64,000 nt of DNA from Megascapheus bottae (Eukaryota; Chordata; Mammalia; Rodentia; Geomyidae): the NCBI GenBank assembly GCA_024803745.1, contig JANJXV010000188.1, positions 62,001-126,000 of the forward strand, in the 5' to 3' direction. Within the stretch, counting starts at the first letter, position 1; each line of letters starts with the position of its first letter. The translations under genes were made by a program, and so were the position numbers. The notes beneath the pieces were generated by a model. It saw only the letters and a program-made list of their open reading frames with translations. It was not told where the DNA came from and did no database searches. Below, in pieces: positions 54,381 through 64,000 of this stretch.

Positions 54381-55284
54381 GCTTAGATTTTGGGTTCCCC
54401 CTCACATAATAACTGTTCTCAGGAACAAGAACCCCTCCTCGATAAGATATAGCTGGATAAGTGAAAGGATCTAATCAGGCATAAGGGATCCCCTCTATGA
54501 ATTCAATATATTGTCAGTGGAGCTTATCTTCTAGGTGGGGAGGGGTGACCCTACAGGAAGCCTCGATTAAGTGTGTATGAGAAAGGAAGAAAAGAGCGAC
54601 AGGTGCAGATGCTCAAGTGTCACTTGTGACAGCAGGACACTAAGAGGACAAGAGGGAAGGAAGAGTCCTGCTGTCTCAGGCAGGTGCACCCAGAGCACAC
54701 TGTCTTCTTGTGCCAGGATACAGGTGGAAAAGCTTTCTGACATTCCTAGCTGTCTGTCACCTGGCAGTTTGTTTCAGGTTGAGTGTTGCTTTGGAAGCGG
54801 AGGAGCTGAGCATTGCAGACTGTCTGGGGAAGGAAAGGTGGAGTCTCTGTAGCCTGTCTGGATTGCAGGAAATTGAGGTGAAATGAGGAGCGAGCTGAGA
54901 AGAGGAGGACAGACACAGGAAACCCAGGTGCCCATGTCTGCAGCAATGCTGGCTTGTGCTGCCCTCCTTCTGCAGCAAAGCTTTGGCACTCTGCAGAAGA
55001 ACCACAGGAAGTACACAGGAAACGGGGTATGGGAGGGTTTTCCCACAGTCAGGTTTCACATATTTCCTGTTCTTCATTGTAAAGCAACACATGTTTGTTA
55101 TGGAAAATAATGAACTACAGATAAAAAAATCAAACTCATGTACCTATAAACCCACCATTCAGAAGTAAACACAGCAATTGATGACTTTTGTCTTTTTCTC
55201 TTTCTGTCTAGGTGCTTTCATGGTATGGCTTTAAATTTTGACTTAATTATTATCCTTAGTATTACTGGATTAATTAAGTTATCA
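54381..55284. other. Single-copy DNA, no feature seen
   Basis: Overlapping chance frames of 60-110 codons occur on both strands (54571-55168); none shows a recognisable domain. Confidence 0.4.
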
Positions 55285-55541
55285 AGCTGGACCTGGAGTT
55301 TGAAACTCAGAGCCTGGGCACTTTCTTTGAACATTTTTGCTCAAGGCTAGTGCTCTACCACTTGAACCACAGCTCCACTTTCAGGGTTTTATGATTTGTT
55401 TTTTATGGTTTTCTTTTTGCAGATTAATTGGAGATAAGAATCTCAGATTTGTCTGCTAGAATTGGCTTTGCACCTTGATCCCCAGATTTCAGCCTCCCGG
55501 GAAGCTAGGATTATTAGCAAGAACCACTGGTGCCTAGCTGT
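55285..55541 (-). mobile_element. Type B composite SINE, antisense
   Basis: ggagtttgaaactcagagcc, gtgctctaccacttgaacca, a T-rich internal expansion, then cagcctcccgggaagctagg and aaccactggtgcctagct. Confidence 0.9.
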
Positions 55542-56478
55542 CAGGACCGTTGTCAACTTAAAGTTATGGGATACCCCAAGGGTTTATTTTGGCTATGTAG
55601 CTTGTATCAAATCAATTATATCACTTAGGAGTTAGAAGTGAGAAATTGCAATGCATTTTTTATTAACTGGTTCAAACAACAGATCCACACATTAGTTATA
55701 AATATGAAAATATGCAAAAATAATTGCATTTGTAATGAACACTTGGCAAGAAGGGTGGCACTTTGGTATGTCATTGTAACTTTTTTTAATATCCGGCTTG
55801 GCAGAAGATGGCTGGGTCCTCATTTCCAAGTACAATCAATAGAATAAAGTTTGAATGTCCAACAACCATTTCAGGGGCCTCATTTGATCTGTTGTGGTAA
55901 CCCTGTCAGGTTGCCTCTGGAAAAGCCTACCATATGGTCATGCAGGAAAGGGAGCAAATACCCCACTTACCGTGTATTATTATGAAAATAGTTTTGGCAT
56001 CACAGACACCCCTGAAAGGGCCATAGGGACCTGCATGAGTCCTGTCTCTGATCTACACTTTGGCACTTTGCCTGAAATGCTGGCATCCAGATGCTATTTT
56101 TCCCCCCAGATGAATCTTTGCAGTTTGTTTTAGCCTTTGCCTTGGCCTCTGCACAATGGCAGACCTGCTGTTATAGTGCCTGCCTTATTGGATCCATAGG
56201 CTCTTGTATTCTGGTGATCTGCTGCTCACCCTGCCAGTTGGGAAATAGGAAAGGAAGAAGAAGGGATTGTGAATGGTGAATTAAAAGCCGAGTTTGAATC
56301 CTCAATTCATGTGGATTTTTGTGTTCATGGCAAACCCACTTCCCTTCAAGAGATCATTCTTGTCCTTGTTTGGAGTAGGGCTTTTGGGCCCAGTTTGCTT
56401 TGAAAGATGATAACAAAATTTAAAAAAGTGATGATCCTAAGCCTCATGTATTCTTCTATGTAGTCTTTCCCCTATGGG
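55542..56478. other. Single-copy DNA, no feature seen
   Basis: No repeat or exon recognised. Two frames (55894-56133, 56091-56279) overlap and lack domain similarity. Confidence 0.4.
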
Positions 56479-56631
56479 ATCTCTCTTTGTTTCTCTCTGT
56501 CTCTCTCTGTCTCTGTCTCTGTCTCTGTCTCTCTCTGTCTCTCTCTCTTTATCTCTCTCTGTGTCTCTCTGTCTCCCTGTCTCTCTGTCTCTCTCTCTGT
56601 GTGTCTCTCTGTCTCTGTCTCTTTCTCTCTC
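56479..56631. repeat. (TCTCTG)n microsatellite
   Basis: About 150 bp of TCTC and TCTG units, adjoining the tail side of the next antisense SINE. Confidence 0.97.
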
Positions 56632-56843
56632 TTTTGGTGTCAGTCCTGGGGCTTGAACTCAGGGCCTGGCTGCTATCCCTGCACTTATTTGCTCAAGGAT
56701 AGAGCTCTGCCATTTGAGCAACAGCTCCACTGTTGGCTGTTTTGGTGGTAGATTTTTCTGCCAGGGCTGGCTTTGAACGTTGATCCTCAGATCTCAGGCT
56801 CTTGAGTAGGTAGGATTATGGAGATGAGCCACTAGTGCCTGGT
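56632..56843 (-). mobile_element. Type B composite SINE, antisense
   Basis: gtcagtcctggggcttgaac, tgccatttgagcaacagctc, then gatcctcagatctcaggctc and gagccactagtgcctggt. Confidence 0.92.
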
Positions 56844-57138
56844 TTGTCCCATGGGACTTTTTGAAAGGTGTTCCCCCATGGAAGAACATGACTATCACAG
56901 TCACTCCCCACAGTTAGTGGGTAGCTTCCAAATTCTACCGTTCACCTGGTTCATGTAAAGCAACTTACACTTGCATTAAAAAGCTAACATAAAGTCATTA
57001 AAATAGAAACATAAAGAAAACCAAAAATCATCCAAATACATATTATGGTCTTTACCGCTGGGGATTATCCCTAATGACATTAGAATGATGATCACTTTGT
57101 CCTATGCATCTAGTTCACGATTTATCATTGCCACATAC
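56844..57138. other. Single-copy DNA, no feature seen
   Basis: Spacer between the SINE and the next L1 fragment. Confidence 0.4.
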
Positions 57139-57567
57139 TTTCTTCTTTTTAAAACACGTTTATTTAAGTAGTTGCGCAAAGGAGTTTCAATTGGAGATGC
57201 CAATCTGGGAGTACAATGCATCTTGATATTGTTTTCCTCCCATTGTTCTTTATCATCTCTCTCAACCCTACCCATCTCCTTAATTCACATGGCTCAGTTT
57301 TACATAAATGAACTATTATGACTGCATTCTCCCACCTTTTCTCTCTTTGTTCATCTGACTTTAAAGAATGTCCTAGCTTCATTATGCTAATCTGTAAGTT
57401 AGTTATTCTAAAGAGTTACACCATTGAAAGCCTCCACTGTGTGGGCCATACGTCAGTGTGTCTATGCATGTGATCCTGTATGTGTTTTCATATATATTTA
57501 GATTTAGATGTTACTACCACAGATGAGAGAAAATACATGTCCTGACCCTCTCTAACATTTTCTTCTT
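57139..57567 (-). mobile_element. L1 3' UTR, antisense, 9-bp TSD
   Basis: TSD tttcttctt at 57139-57147 and 57559-57567. Contents include gcgcaaaggagtttcaattg, gtacaatgcatcttgatatt and, near the right end, agatgagagaaaatacatgt, a phrase typical of antisense L1 3' regions. Confidence 0.7.
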
Positions 57568-57779
57568 AAATATCATCTTATTATGTGACTCCTTATTACT
57601 GGGTAGAGTTTGGTCCCTTTATTCTGGCATTTAAGACTATTTCCAGATGGTCTTTGGTTTTTGACAATCCCCTCATTTGTCCTTTCTCATATTGCCTCTC
57701 CCTAAGCAAACCATGAGCATTATTTCCATGGATATTCAACCTGCACATTGGATATATTTTGTGGGGATGGGAAATTAGC

Positions 57780-57965
57780 ACTTACTTTATAATATTCAGA
57801 ATGTATGTGAAAATGGAACCACACAACTGCAGGGGCTGGATGGGATTAGGAGAGATGAGAGTGAACTATGGAAGGGATGTTTAGGTCAGCGTGCATTGTA
57901 CTCATCAACTGACGTGTTAAATTCAAATATCTTTGTACGATTGCAGATAATAAAAAAACGTTTTA
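57780..57965 (+). mobile_element. L1-type 3' end, sense
   Basis: A G-rich part (aggggctggatgggatta) then gtgcattgtactcatcaact, aaatatctttgtacgattgc and agataataaaaaaa. It shares the layout of the copy at 44.4-44.7 kb. No TSD found. Confidence 0.55.
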
Positions 57966-58902
57966 AAGAAATTAGGACTTATATGTTCCCACTTAACTGA
58001 TTACTATATAATCATTATGATTCTGACCCACAGTCACTTCTGAATCCTTACCCTATTCCTGAGATGTTTGTGTATCCCTCTGTCCTGTGGTTTCACAGAC
58101 ATCACCCAGACTATAGATAGTGCTTTGATCACTGCCTTCCATCTGCATGCTCCTTATTAACTGCCTTCAGAAGGTGCCCATCTATTGCACACTGACTTGG
58201 TTGAGACTGGGCATGGCAGGTCAGATGCTGTGTGTTTTCTGCATCCTTCAGTATGTGCACATTGTTGGTTATCTGAGTGTCTTATAGATTGCGTACCACT
58301 AAGGTGTGGGTGATGCAGGACTAATTAATCCCACTTGTGTATCTGGCAGGGCTAGTTCTGCTCTGGCCTGTGATGCTTGGGTCACACAGGATTCTAGACC
58401 ACAAGATGTCAATGTTGTCTCAGCTACAAAGGATGTGACTAGACTTCACTCCTACATCCAGCCTTGCTTCATGCTGGCAAAGAAGAGCTGGGTGCTTCCA
58501 GAAATGTTGAGTTAGACATATACTCTCCTTGCTGCTGTTGGATCCGGAAAGAATTGAAGTGTAGGGGGGAAGATAGAATTCCATCAAGAAGAAGAAAGCA
58601 CCCAGATAGGGGTGAGCCAAGTGAGAGCTCCCAGGCACCTTCCATGTGGGAACTGGGTTAGTAAAGTTGGAAGCTACTTATTATCCTGCTACATGTCCCA
58701 TTAAAGTGCTCTGTAGGGTCATAAAAAGGCAGTTCAGTGGGTTGGGCCAAGCCAGATTTTTTTTTTAATGTGATGCTTGTGTATGTGTATCACCTTTTGT
58801 CCTAACTTCAAGTCCAGCAGCCAGCAGAGAATTCAGCCCACTGAATCTGATTCTGGTCATGATTTTCCATAGGAGAAAGAAGCAGTTTATCGTTCTTTGT
58901 TG
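57966..58902. other. Single-copy DNA, no feature seen
   Basis: No repeat or exon recognised. Confidence 0.4.
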
Positions 58903-59102
58903 CCTTCCCTTCTTTTTTCTTTCCCTCTTCCCTTCGTTCCTTCATTCCTTCCTTCATTCCTTCCTTCCCTCCCCTCTTTTTTCTTTCCCTCCCTCCCTCA
59001 TTTCCTTCCTTCCTTTCTTTCTTTCCTTCCCTCCTTCCTTTCCTTCTTTTTCTCTTTCCTTCCCTCCCTCCCTTCCTTCTTTCCTCCCTTCTTTTCTTTT
59101 TT
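58903..59102. repeat. (TTCC)n pyrimidine tract
   Basis: About 200 bp of TTCC, TTTC and TCCC units adjoining the tail side of an antisense SINE. The Pro/Ser/Phe-rich frames are artefacts. Confidence 0.97.
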
Positions 59103-59508
59103 CGTTCTTATGCCAATATTAGCTTTTTTAAAAAAAATTAATTTTAACGACAAGGTGATATATAGAATAGTTACAGTTACATACATAAGGTAGTAACTAC
59201 ATTTTGTATTGAATATTATTGCCACCTCCCTTGCTTTTTCTCCCATTTTCCCTCCTTCCCTCCACCCCCCCACAAGTTTCAAAGATCTTTTCCAACATAT
59301 TGACTTGTGAGCTTTGTGGTTGCATTGGTTATTATTCAAGGATGGTGTTCTGTTTCTTGAACCATGCCTCTACTTTTGACTTTTCCCAGATTTATTGGAG
59401 ATAAGGACCTCCCAGGCTTTTCTGTTTAGGCTGGCTTCCAACTCTGATCCTCACATCTCTGCATCCTGAGAAGTTAGGATTGCAAGTGTGTATCACCAAC
59501 ATCAGGCA
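59103..59508 (-). mobile_element. Type B SINE, antisense, split by an L1 3' end
   Basis: Left piece 59103-59126 (cgttcttatgccaatattag), right piece 59312-59508 (ttattattcaaggatggtgt, gtttcttgaaccatgcctct, ctgcatcctgagaagttagg). Confidence 0.8.
59127..59311 (-). mobile_element. L1-type 3' end, antisense, nested in a SINE
   Basis: T/A-rich tail (tttttttaaaaaaaattaat), atagttacagttacatacat, a C-rich tract (ccctccacccccccacaag), then aagatcttttccaacatatt. It is the reverse of the family at 44360-44690. A short agcttt repeat at both edges may be the TSD. Confidence 0.75.
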
Positions 59509-60867
59509 ACAACATGCTTTCTTCAGGATGCACATGGACCATTATCCTTAGCTGTGACTTCCATTTGAATGGAGTGCCAGCCAGCAAATCTGTGGATTTC
59601 CTGCTTCTGAATGCCAGAGCTTTGGAATTTTTACCCTTCAGCAAGGAATATCAGAATGGGTCAGGAAACCATTTAGCCTTTGCTTCTGTCCTGGCTCAGC
59701 CCTGTAACAGCTTGTAAGCTCATGTGGGCCACATGTTTCTTTTGGTCTTCAAGCCTTTGAGTATCCTTCCCTCCTTCCAGTCTCCCCGCCCTCCCCGCCC
59801 AACTGGTTCTCTCAATTAGCAATGAGCTACCTGCTTTGGAAAGGGAAACCTTGTATCAGCTTCCATGATCTGTGATTACAAAGCTGTCTTCACATTATTT
59901 CTGCTCACACAAACTATCAGTAACTATTTTAATGGCAAAAAGTAGCTTAAGGGTTTTCATTGCTGTTTTTTTCTATTTATTAACTAGTAGGTAAAATTGG
60001 GTTACTCTCCAAAACTCCAAAAGCTAATTTTCTTGAATGCCAAAATGATCCCGGCATATCTGTTTGTTTTCCTCGAATTTATTCTTAGCAAAGATTTTTC
60101 TGGCTTGCATGTTCTCTGTGAGTCCTTCTGACTCTTATGAATTCTAGAGTGTGTGTTTTCCAGAAAGCTTAGCACTTAGAGGTCTCACAAATCCTGTAAT
60201 TTTGTACAGGCACTTCTAGAAATACCATCTTTGTAATAAAATCCAAGTTGATTTTATTATTTATCATTTTCTAAACACATCACAGATGACTTGTTTTTTT
60301 TTTAAATTAAAATTGAGAAGAGAAAGAAATCCATGTGCTTTTTTTTTGCTTTTTGTTTTTGTTTTAATTGAGAAGATGTTAGGCTCTGGGAGCTTCCTAA
60401 GTAAGTGTCTCATTTGAAAATGTTGAAAAACATCAATGCAAAAATCAATGCAATGTGACAGTAATGAAAAGATGAACAGTGATTTGAAACAGCCCTTTAC
60501 CTCCGAGTCTGTGTTTCACTGATACATAGAAAGCATCCACAGCTTTGCCTAGCCATCAAGTTCAGGTTGGGAATGGAAATGGACAGCAGCCACATGTGAG
60601 ATTGCCACTGTCACGTGGGATTTCCAGTTGTTCACCAAGTGTTTCTAATGTGTGCTACTACCAAAGTCCTATCCATTTATTCAGGTTCCCATCACTCTGA
60701 GTGGTCCTAGCTGACTCTAGAAAGAGGTAAATGCAAGGAACTTGCATGAGGATTGAGTAAAGACCATAGCTCATCACAGTCACATGTCCCTTGATTCCTT
60801 ACAAGAGCTCCAGTTGTTTCAACCCATCTGCTTCCCCTATCAGTTATGAAGGACAAGTTATATGTAA
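59509..60867. other. Single-copy DNA, AT-rich at 59900-60500
   Basis: No mobile-element signature in about 1.4 kb. A short imperfect repeat occurs at 60294-60375 (an attgagaaga phrase next to T-runs, twice). Possible conserved non-coding DNA, untested. Confidence 0.4.
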
Positions 60868-60990
60868 TTGTTTGCATTTTACAGAAGGAGACACTGGGAC
60901 CCAGAGACATCCAGGGGGTTGCTCATATTCACATAGGTGACAAGAATAGTAAGCAGCTGATCCAGGATTTGCACCTAGTACAGGCTCTAG
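60868..60990 (+). mobile_element. MIR SINE, sense
   Basis: ttgcattttacagaaggaga, cactgggacccagagacatc, then agtaagcagctgatccagga and tttgcacctag match the MIR core and 3' half. Confidence 0.85.
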
Positions 60991-62091
60991 AGGCCATGGA
61001 CTGACAACTCTGCTGAGTACTATGACTTGATGGTGTCTGAAGAAAGAATCCCCCACTGCTTCCTACACTTGGATTCTATGCTTGGCCTCTGAGGAGTAGA
61101 GACTTCTCAGAAGCAGGGAAACAGATGGATTTCTGTTTGTTTTATTTCTATGTTGGTGGAGGAGCTGTGTTATGCCCATCACTGGTCAAAGATGTCTGTC
61201 TAAGCATTTGTTTATGGCTGGTGGGCCTGCCCTTGTTGCATTTTCCTCTAACCTATTTTTCCTCCCTTGGTTAATCTTACAGAACACAGAAGGAAAGCTA
61301 TATTTTAGAGTGGTGTGTGTGTATGTCTGTCTGTGTGCTTGTGTTGGAGTGTATCAGGAAAGGCCACGAAATGAGATGACATTTAGTTTAACCTACAGGG
61401 ATGAACTTGAGAAAAAATATGTCTGGATTAGAGGGTAGGGTTGATAAGGGACATGTTGTACTACCAAATGGAGCAAATATTACAGAGCTGGGAGAGAGCG
61501 AAATGGTTACATAAGTATTAGTAATTCAGTGTCAAACATGGTATCCAAAAATATATAGTGAGCATGTGTCAAAGATTGATGTAACACATTGAAGAAGGGG
61601 AACAAGCTCAAAGGCAAAACTGATTGCAGGGAGGAAATAAGAGCCTGAAATCTACTGTCAAGGAGAGAAGGAATGCAGAAAGGTAATTATGTTAGAGATT
61701 AAGATCATATCTAACAATAAAACTATAACGTTTGCTTATCTTTTGGATTGTACAAATTCATTCTACCAAATACAAACCATTTGCAATTTATCAGTATTCT
61801 AAAGTTAACATTTATTTAGACAAAACCATAGTATTACTGAATAGTAAATAGTGAATTAAAATTCCCTTGGAGCATAAGGAGGGCTTGCTAGAGAGTATGA
61901 GAGTGTGAGATTGAGAGGCATTAGAAGACCTTTTCCTTGTTTCTACTACCGACGTACATTTTCTAAATACCAAAAGGCTGGAACTAGGGATAAGTAGGTA
62001 GACATGGATGGCTTTCTCTGCTATGGTAAGAAATGTAAATTTAATCCTGGTGTAAATTGCTGACTGTATTGACCAAGGAAGTGACACCATT
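60991..62091. other. Single-copy DNA, no feature seen
   Basis: A short TG-rich stretch at 61310-61345; nothing else recognised. Confidence 0.4.
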
Positions 62092-62335
62092 CATCTATGC
62101 ATCCATCCATCCATCCATCTATCCATCCACCCATACATACATCCAACCCTCTATCATCCATCCACCTATCCATTAACATATCTATAAGTCATGTTTCTAC
62201 CTCTCAACTCATTTACACACCCATCTACATACTCACACATTTTCCTTCCTTTCTCCTTCTTCCTCTTCATCCACTCACCTGTCCACCTGCCTACTTATGA
62301 TGCACTTATGTTCTCATTCATCCACCTACCTATCC
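62092..62335. repeat. (ATCC)n microsatellite, degenerating rightwards
   Basis: Clean (CATC)n at 62100-62130, then increasingly degenerate CCAT/CTAC units up to the SINE fragment at 62345. Confidence 0.95.
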
Positions 62336-62344
62336 AATGCATTG

Positions 62345-62422
62345 GTTTTTTGCCAGTCCTGGGCTTTAGCTCAGGGCCTGAGCACTGTCCTTGGACTTTC
62401 TCAAGACTAGAGCTCTGTGACT
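62345..62422 (-). mobile_element. Type A SINE second-unit fragment, antisense
   Basis: ttgccagtcctgggctttag, ctcagggcctgagcactgtc and cttggactttctcaagacta, cut off after agagctctgtgac; the tRNA-like head is absent. The ATCC tract lies on its tail side. Confidence 0.88.
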
Positions 62423-64000
62423 AACCTGTTGGAAATTCTGTTGTGTGGGACGTGGATTAGAATTCAGGAAAGAAGTAAGGAGAAAGACTGCCACACCTCT
62501 TTCTAGAGGTGATGATGGAGTTAAACCACAGGGCTCACATGACTGTAGCAATGTTTCTGATTTTCAAAGTGTCACCTTGGCAGCTGACATGGAAACCTGG
62601 AGAAGAGAAGGGGCTAGAACTAAGGGAGTACTGATAAGTTAGGAAAGAAGTTGAATGATGTGTGGAAGTTAAAGTAATTTAGATGTTGCTCCTAAACAAG
62701 GCCTTTGTTATCAGGGAGAGGCATCATCTCACAGAGTTCACCCACAGACAGGAACATTCAACTCTCAGCAAGGCCCCTGGAGGGCGCTCCGGGGAGGTTG
62801 GGTCAGTTTCATGCATGAGGCTATGGGTTGTTCTAGGTTTCTCCTGCATCAGTCAAAGGTTAATCTCAATTTGATAGGGATGCCTCTTGTGATGGTTCTA
62901 CAAAAGGTGATAGTGGTTCCTAAATGTGTTGAATAACTTGGGGATGATTTTAAGAGGAGAAAAGTAATCAGCTATTTTCAAATACACTCCTTTACAGAGC
63001 TGAGATTCCCATTGCCAATAAAAAGTAGAATACTTATTTTCACTTAATCCTGTTTGGAGGGCAAAAGCCTACAGGGCTCATTCATGCAGCTTCTCAGGAA
63101 ACTCCAAGCTTCCAGCTTTCTTTGTGGTTGGTATTTTCTCCAACACTGCTCTTATGTGAGGAAACAGCATTTTTCCATTCCAGGCTCAAAACGGTATGCA
63201 GTCATGAGCTTACTGACTTAGTATTTATGGAGGAATAAAAATGCTAGGACTTGGAGAACATAGAAGAGCCAGATGAGGTCTCATTAGCTCTAATATGTAA
63301 CAAGGAAAATGTGATTGTATTTCCAAGTTCTATTCTCTCTGGGTAATTATGCACAGTGTTATATTTTTGAAGATCAAAGGATGACTCTGGATCTGCATTG
63401 CAAATGAGTTAGTGCACTTTGCAAGTCAACTCCCGCAGTCTCTGCTGTATGAGATGGGGCAGGTGTGCTGGGTTATCACCCAGCAAACATACTGAGATGG
63501 TCAGGGCAGACTTAAAGCAAATCAGTACAGCATGTTAGAAAACAGGAACGAGGGATATAACCATTGAGATTTTTCAGGAAATTTTAGTTTGGAAGCTGTT
63601 CTCTTCCATGAAGTTAGGGCTGTCAACAACCCTAATCCTCTACCCTGATGTTGCAGCCAAGAGAAGAAGGTGTTCTGTCACATAGATACTCGCAGAATTA
63701 TTTGGAAGGAAGTGTTGGTCCCGAAATCCCAATAATTGCTTGCATCTGTCACTAACAAATGGAAAATGGAAATAGCTCAAGAAATAGACTTAAACTTGCT
63801 GAAGTTACTGCTTGCAAGGCTAAACCCAAAGTAATTTTAGACACAGAATATGAAGATTCTTTGCAATATCGACCTGGCTAGAGAAGAGAGACCGATTCAC
63901 CATAAATTAGTGAGAAGTGTCTATGGGCTATATGTATATGCGTGGAGGGGGGTGCATGTGAAAGTGTATTTCTTGTGGTTTAAGCTTGCCAGATACATTT
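62423..64000. other. Single-copy DNA to the window end
   Basis: No repeat or exon recognised. A CTCF-like string (cccctggagggcgc, 62774-62787) occurs near the left. The window ends without a boundary feature. Confidence 0.4.
62774..62787 (+). promoter_or_regulatory. CTCF-like core motif
   Basis: cccctggagggcgc matches the CTCF core consensus at 12 of 14 positions. Motif match only. Confidence 0.3.

Overview
This is a nuclear genomic window from a placental mammal, and the repeats point to a rodent. I find no protein-coding gene. Long open frames are absent, and the short ones are either microsatellite translations, remnants of LINE-1 (L1) ORF2, or chance frames without a recognisable domain. 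I see no tRNA, rRNA, snRNA, CRISPR or bacterial feature.

Repeat vocabulary used below. 'Type A SINE' is a dimer of about 190 bp: a tRNA-Ala/ID-like head with pol III A and B boxes, followed by a second tRNA-like unit and an A-tail. 'Type B SINE' is a composite of about 220 bp: a 7SL/B1-like head (the 'gtaatcctagctactcagga' block) joined to the same second unit. Together with a B1-like monomer and a G-rich L1 3' UTR family, this set is what I associate from memory with Geomyoidea (kangaroo rats, pocket mice, pocket gophers). That assignment is not proven here. Repeat edges are read by eye and are good to about 10 bp, except where a target-site duplication (TSD) is given.

Layout. 0-5 kb: TA microsatellite, a weak CpG-rich patch (1288-1790), four composite SINEs, a (CT)n tract, and a MaLR-like LTR. 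5.6-9.3 kb: two antisense LTR-like elements and one MIR. 9.4-14.6 kb: dense SINEs with TG, CTTT, AG and AAG tracts attached. 15.1-20 kb: one ancient antisense L1 cut up by SINEs and by a younger sense L1. 20-22.7 kb: an MLT1-like LTR and a young type A SINE with intact promoter boxes. 22.7-25.9 kb: an old L1 with a young L1 tail inside it, then a 1.6-kb antisense L1. 28-29.1 kb: two short, structurally odd L1-derived insertions. 29-39 kb: mostly single-copy DNA with a MaLR LTR, a B1, and a solo LTR at 35413-35854. 39-42.8 kb: three L1 insertions with TSDs, one showing a 5' inversion, then nested SINEs. 43-45.4 kb: a diverged direct-repeat pair about 2.1 kb apart that may be LTRs. 46.6-64 kb: SINEs, CA, CTC, TCTCTG, TTCC and ATCC tracts, several L1 3' ends, one MIR, and long single-copy stretches.

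Nothing indicates a novel gene system. The informative content is retrotransposition history: exact TSDs, nested insertions, an inversion, chimeric short insertions, and microsatellites adjoining SINE tails. The single-copy stretches could be intergenic or intronic; sequence alone does not decide.
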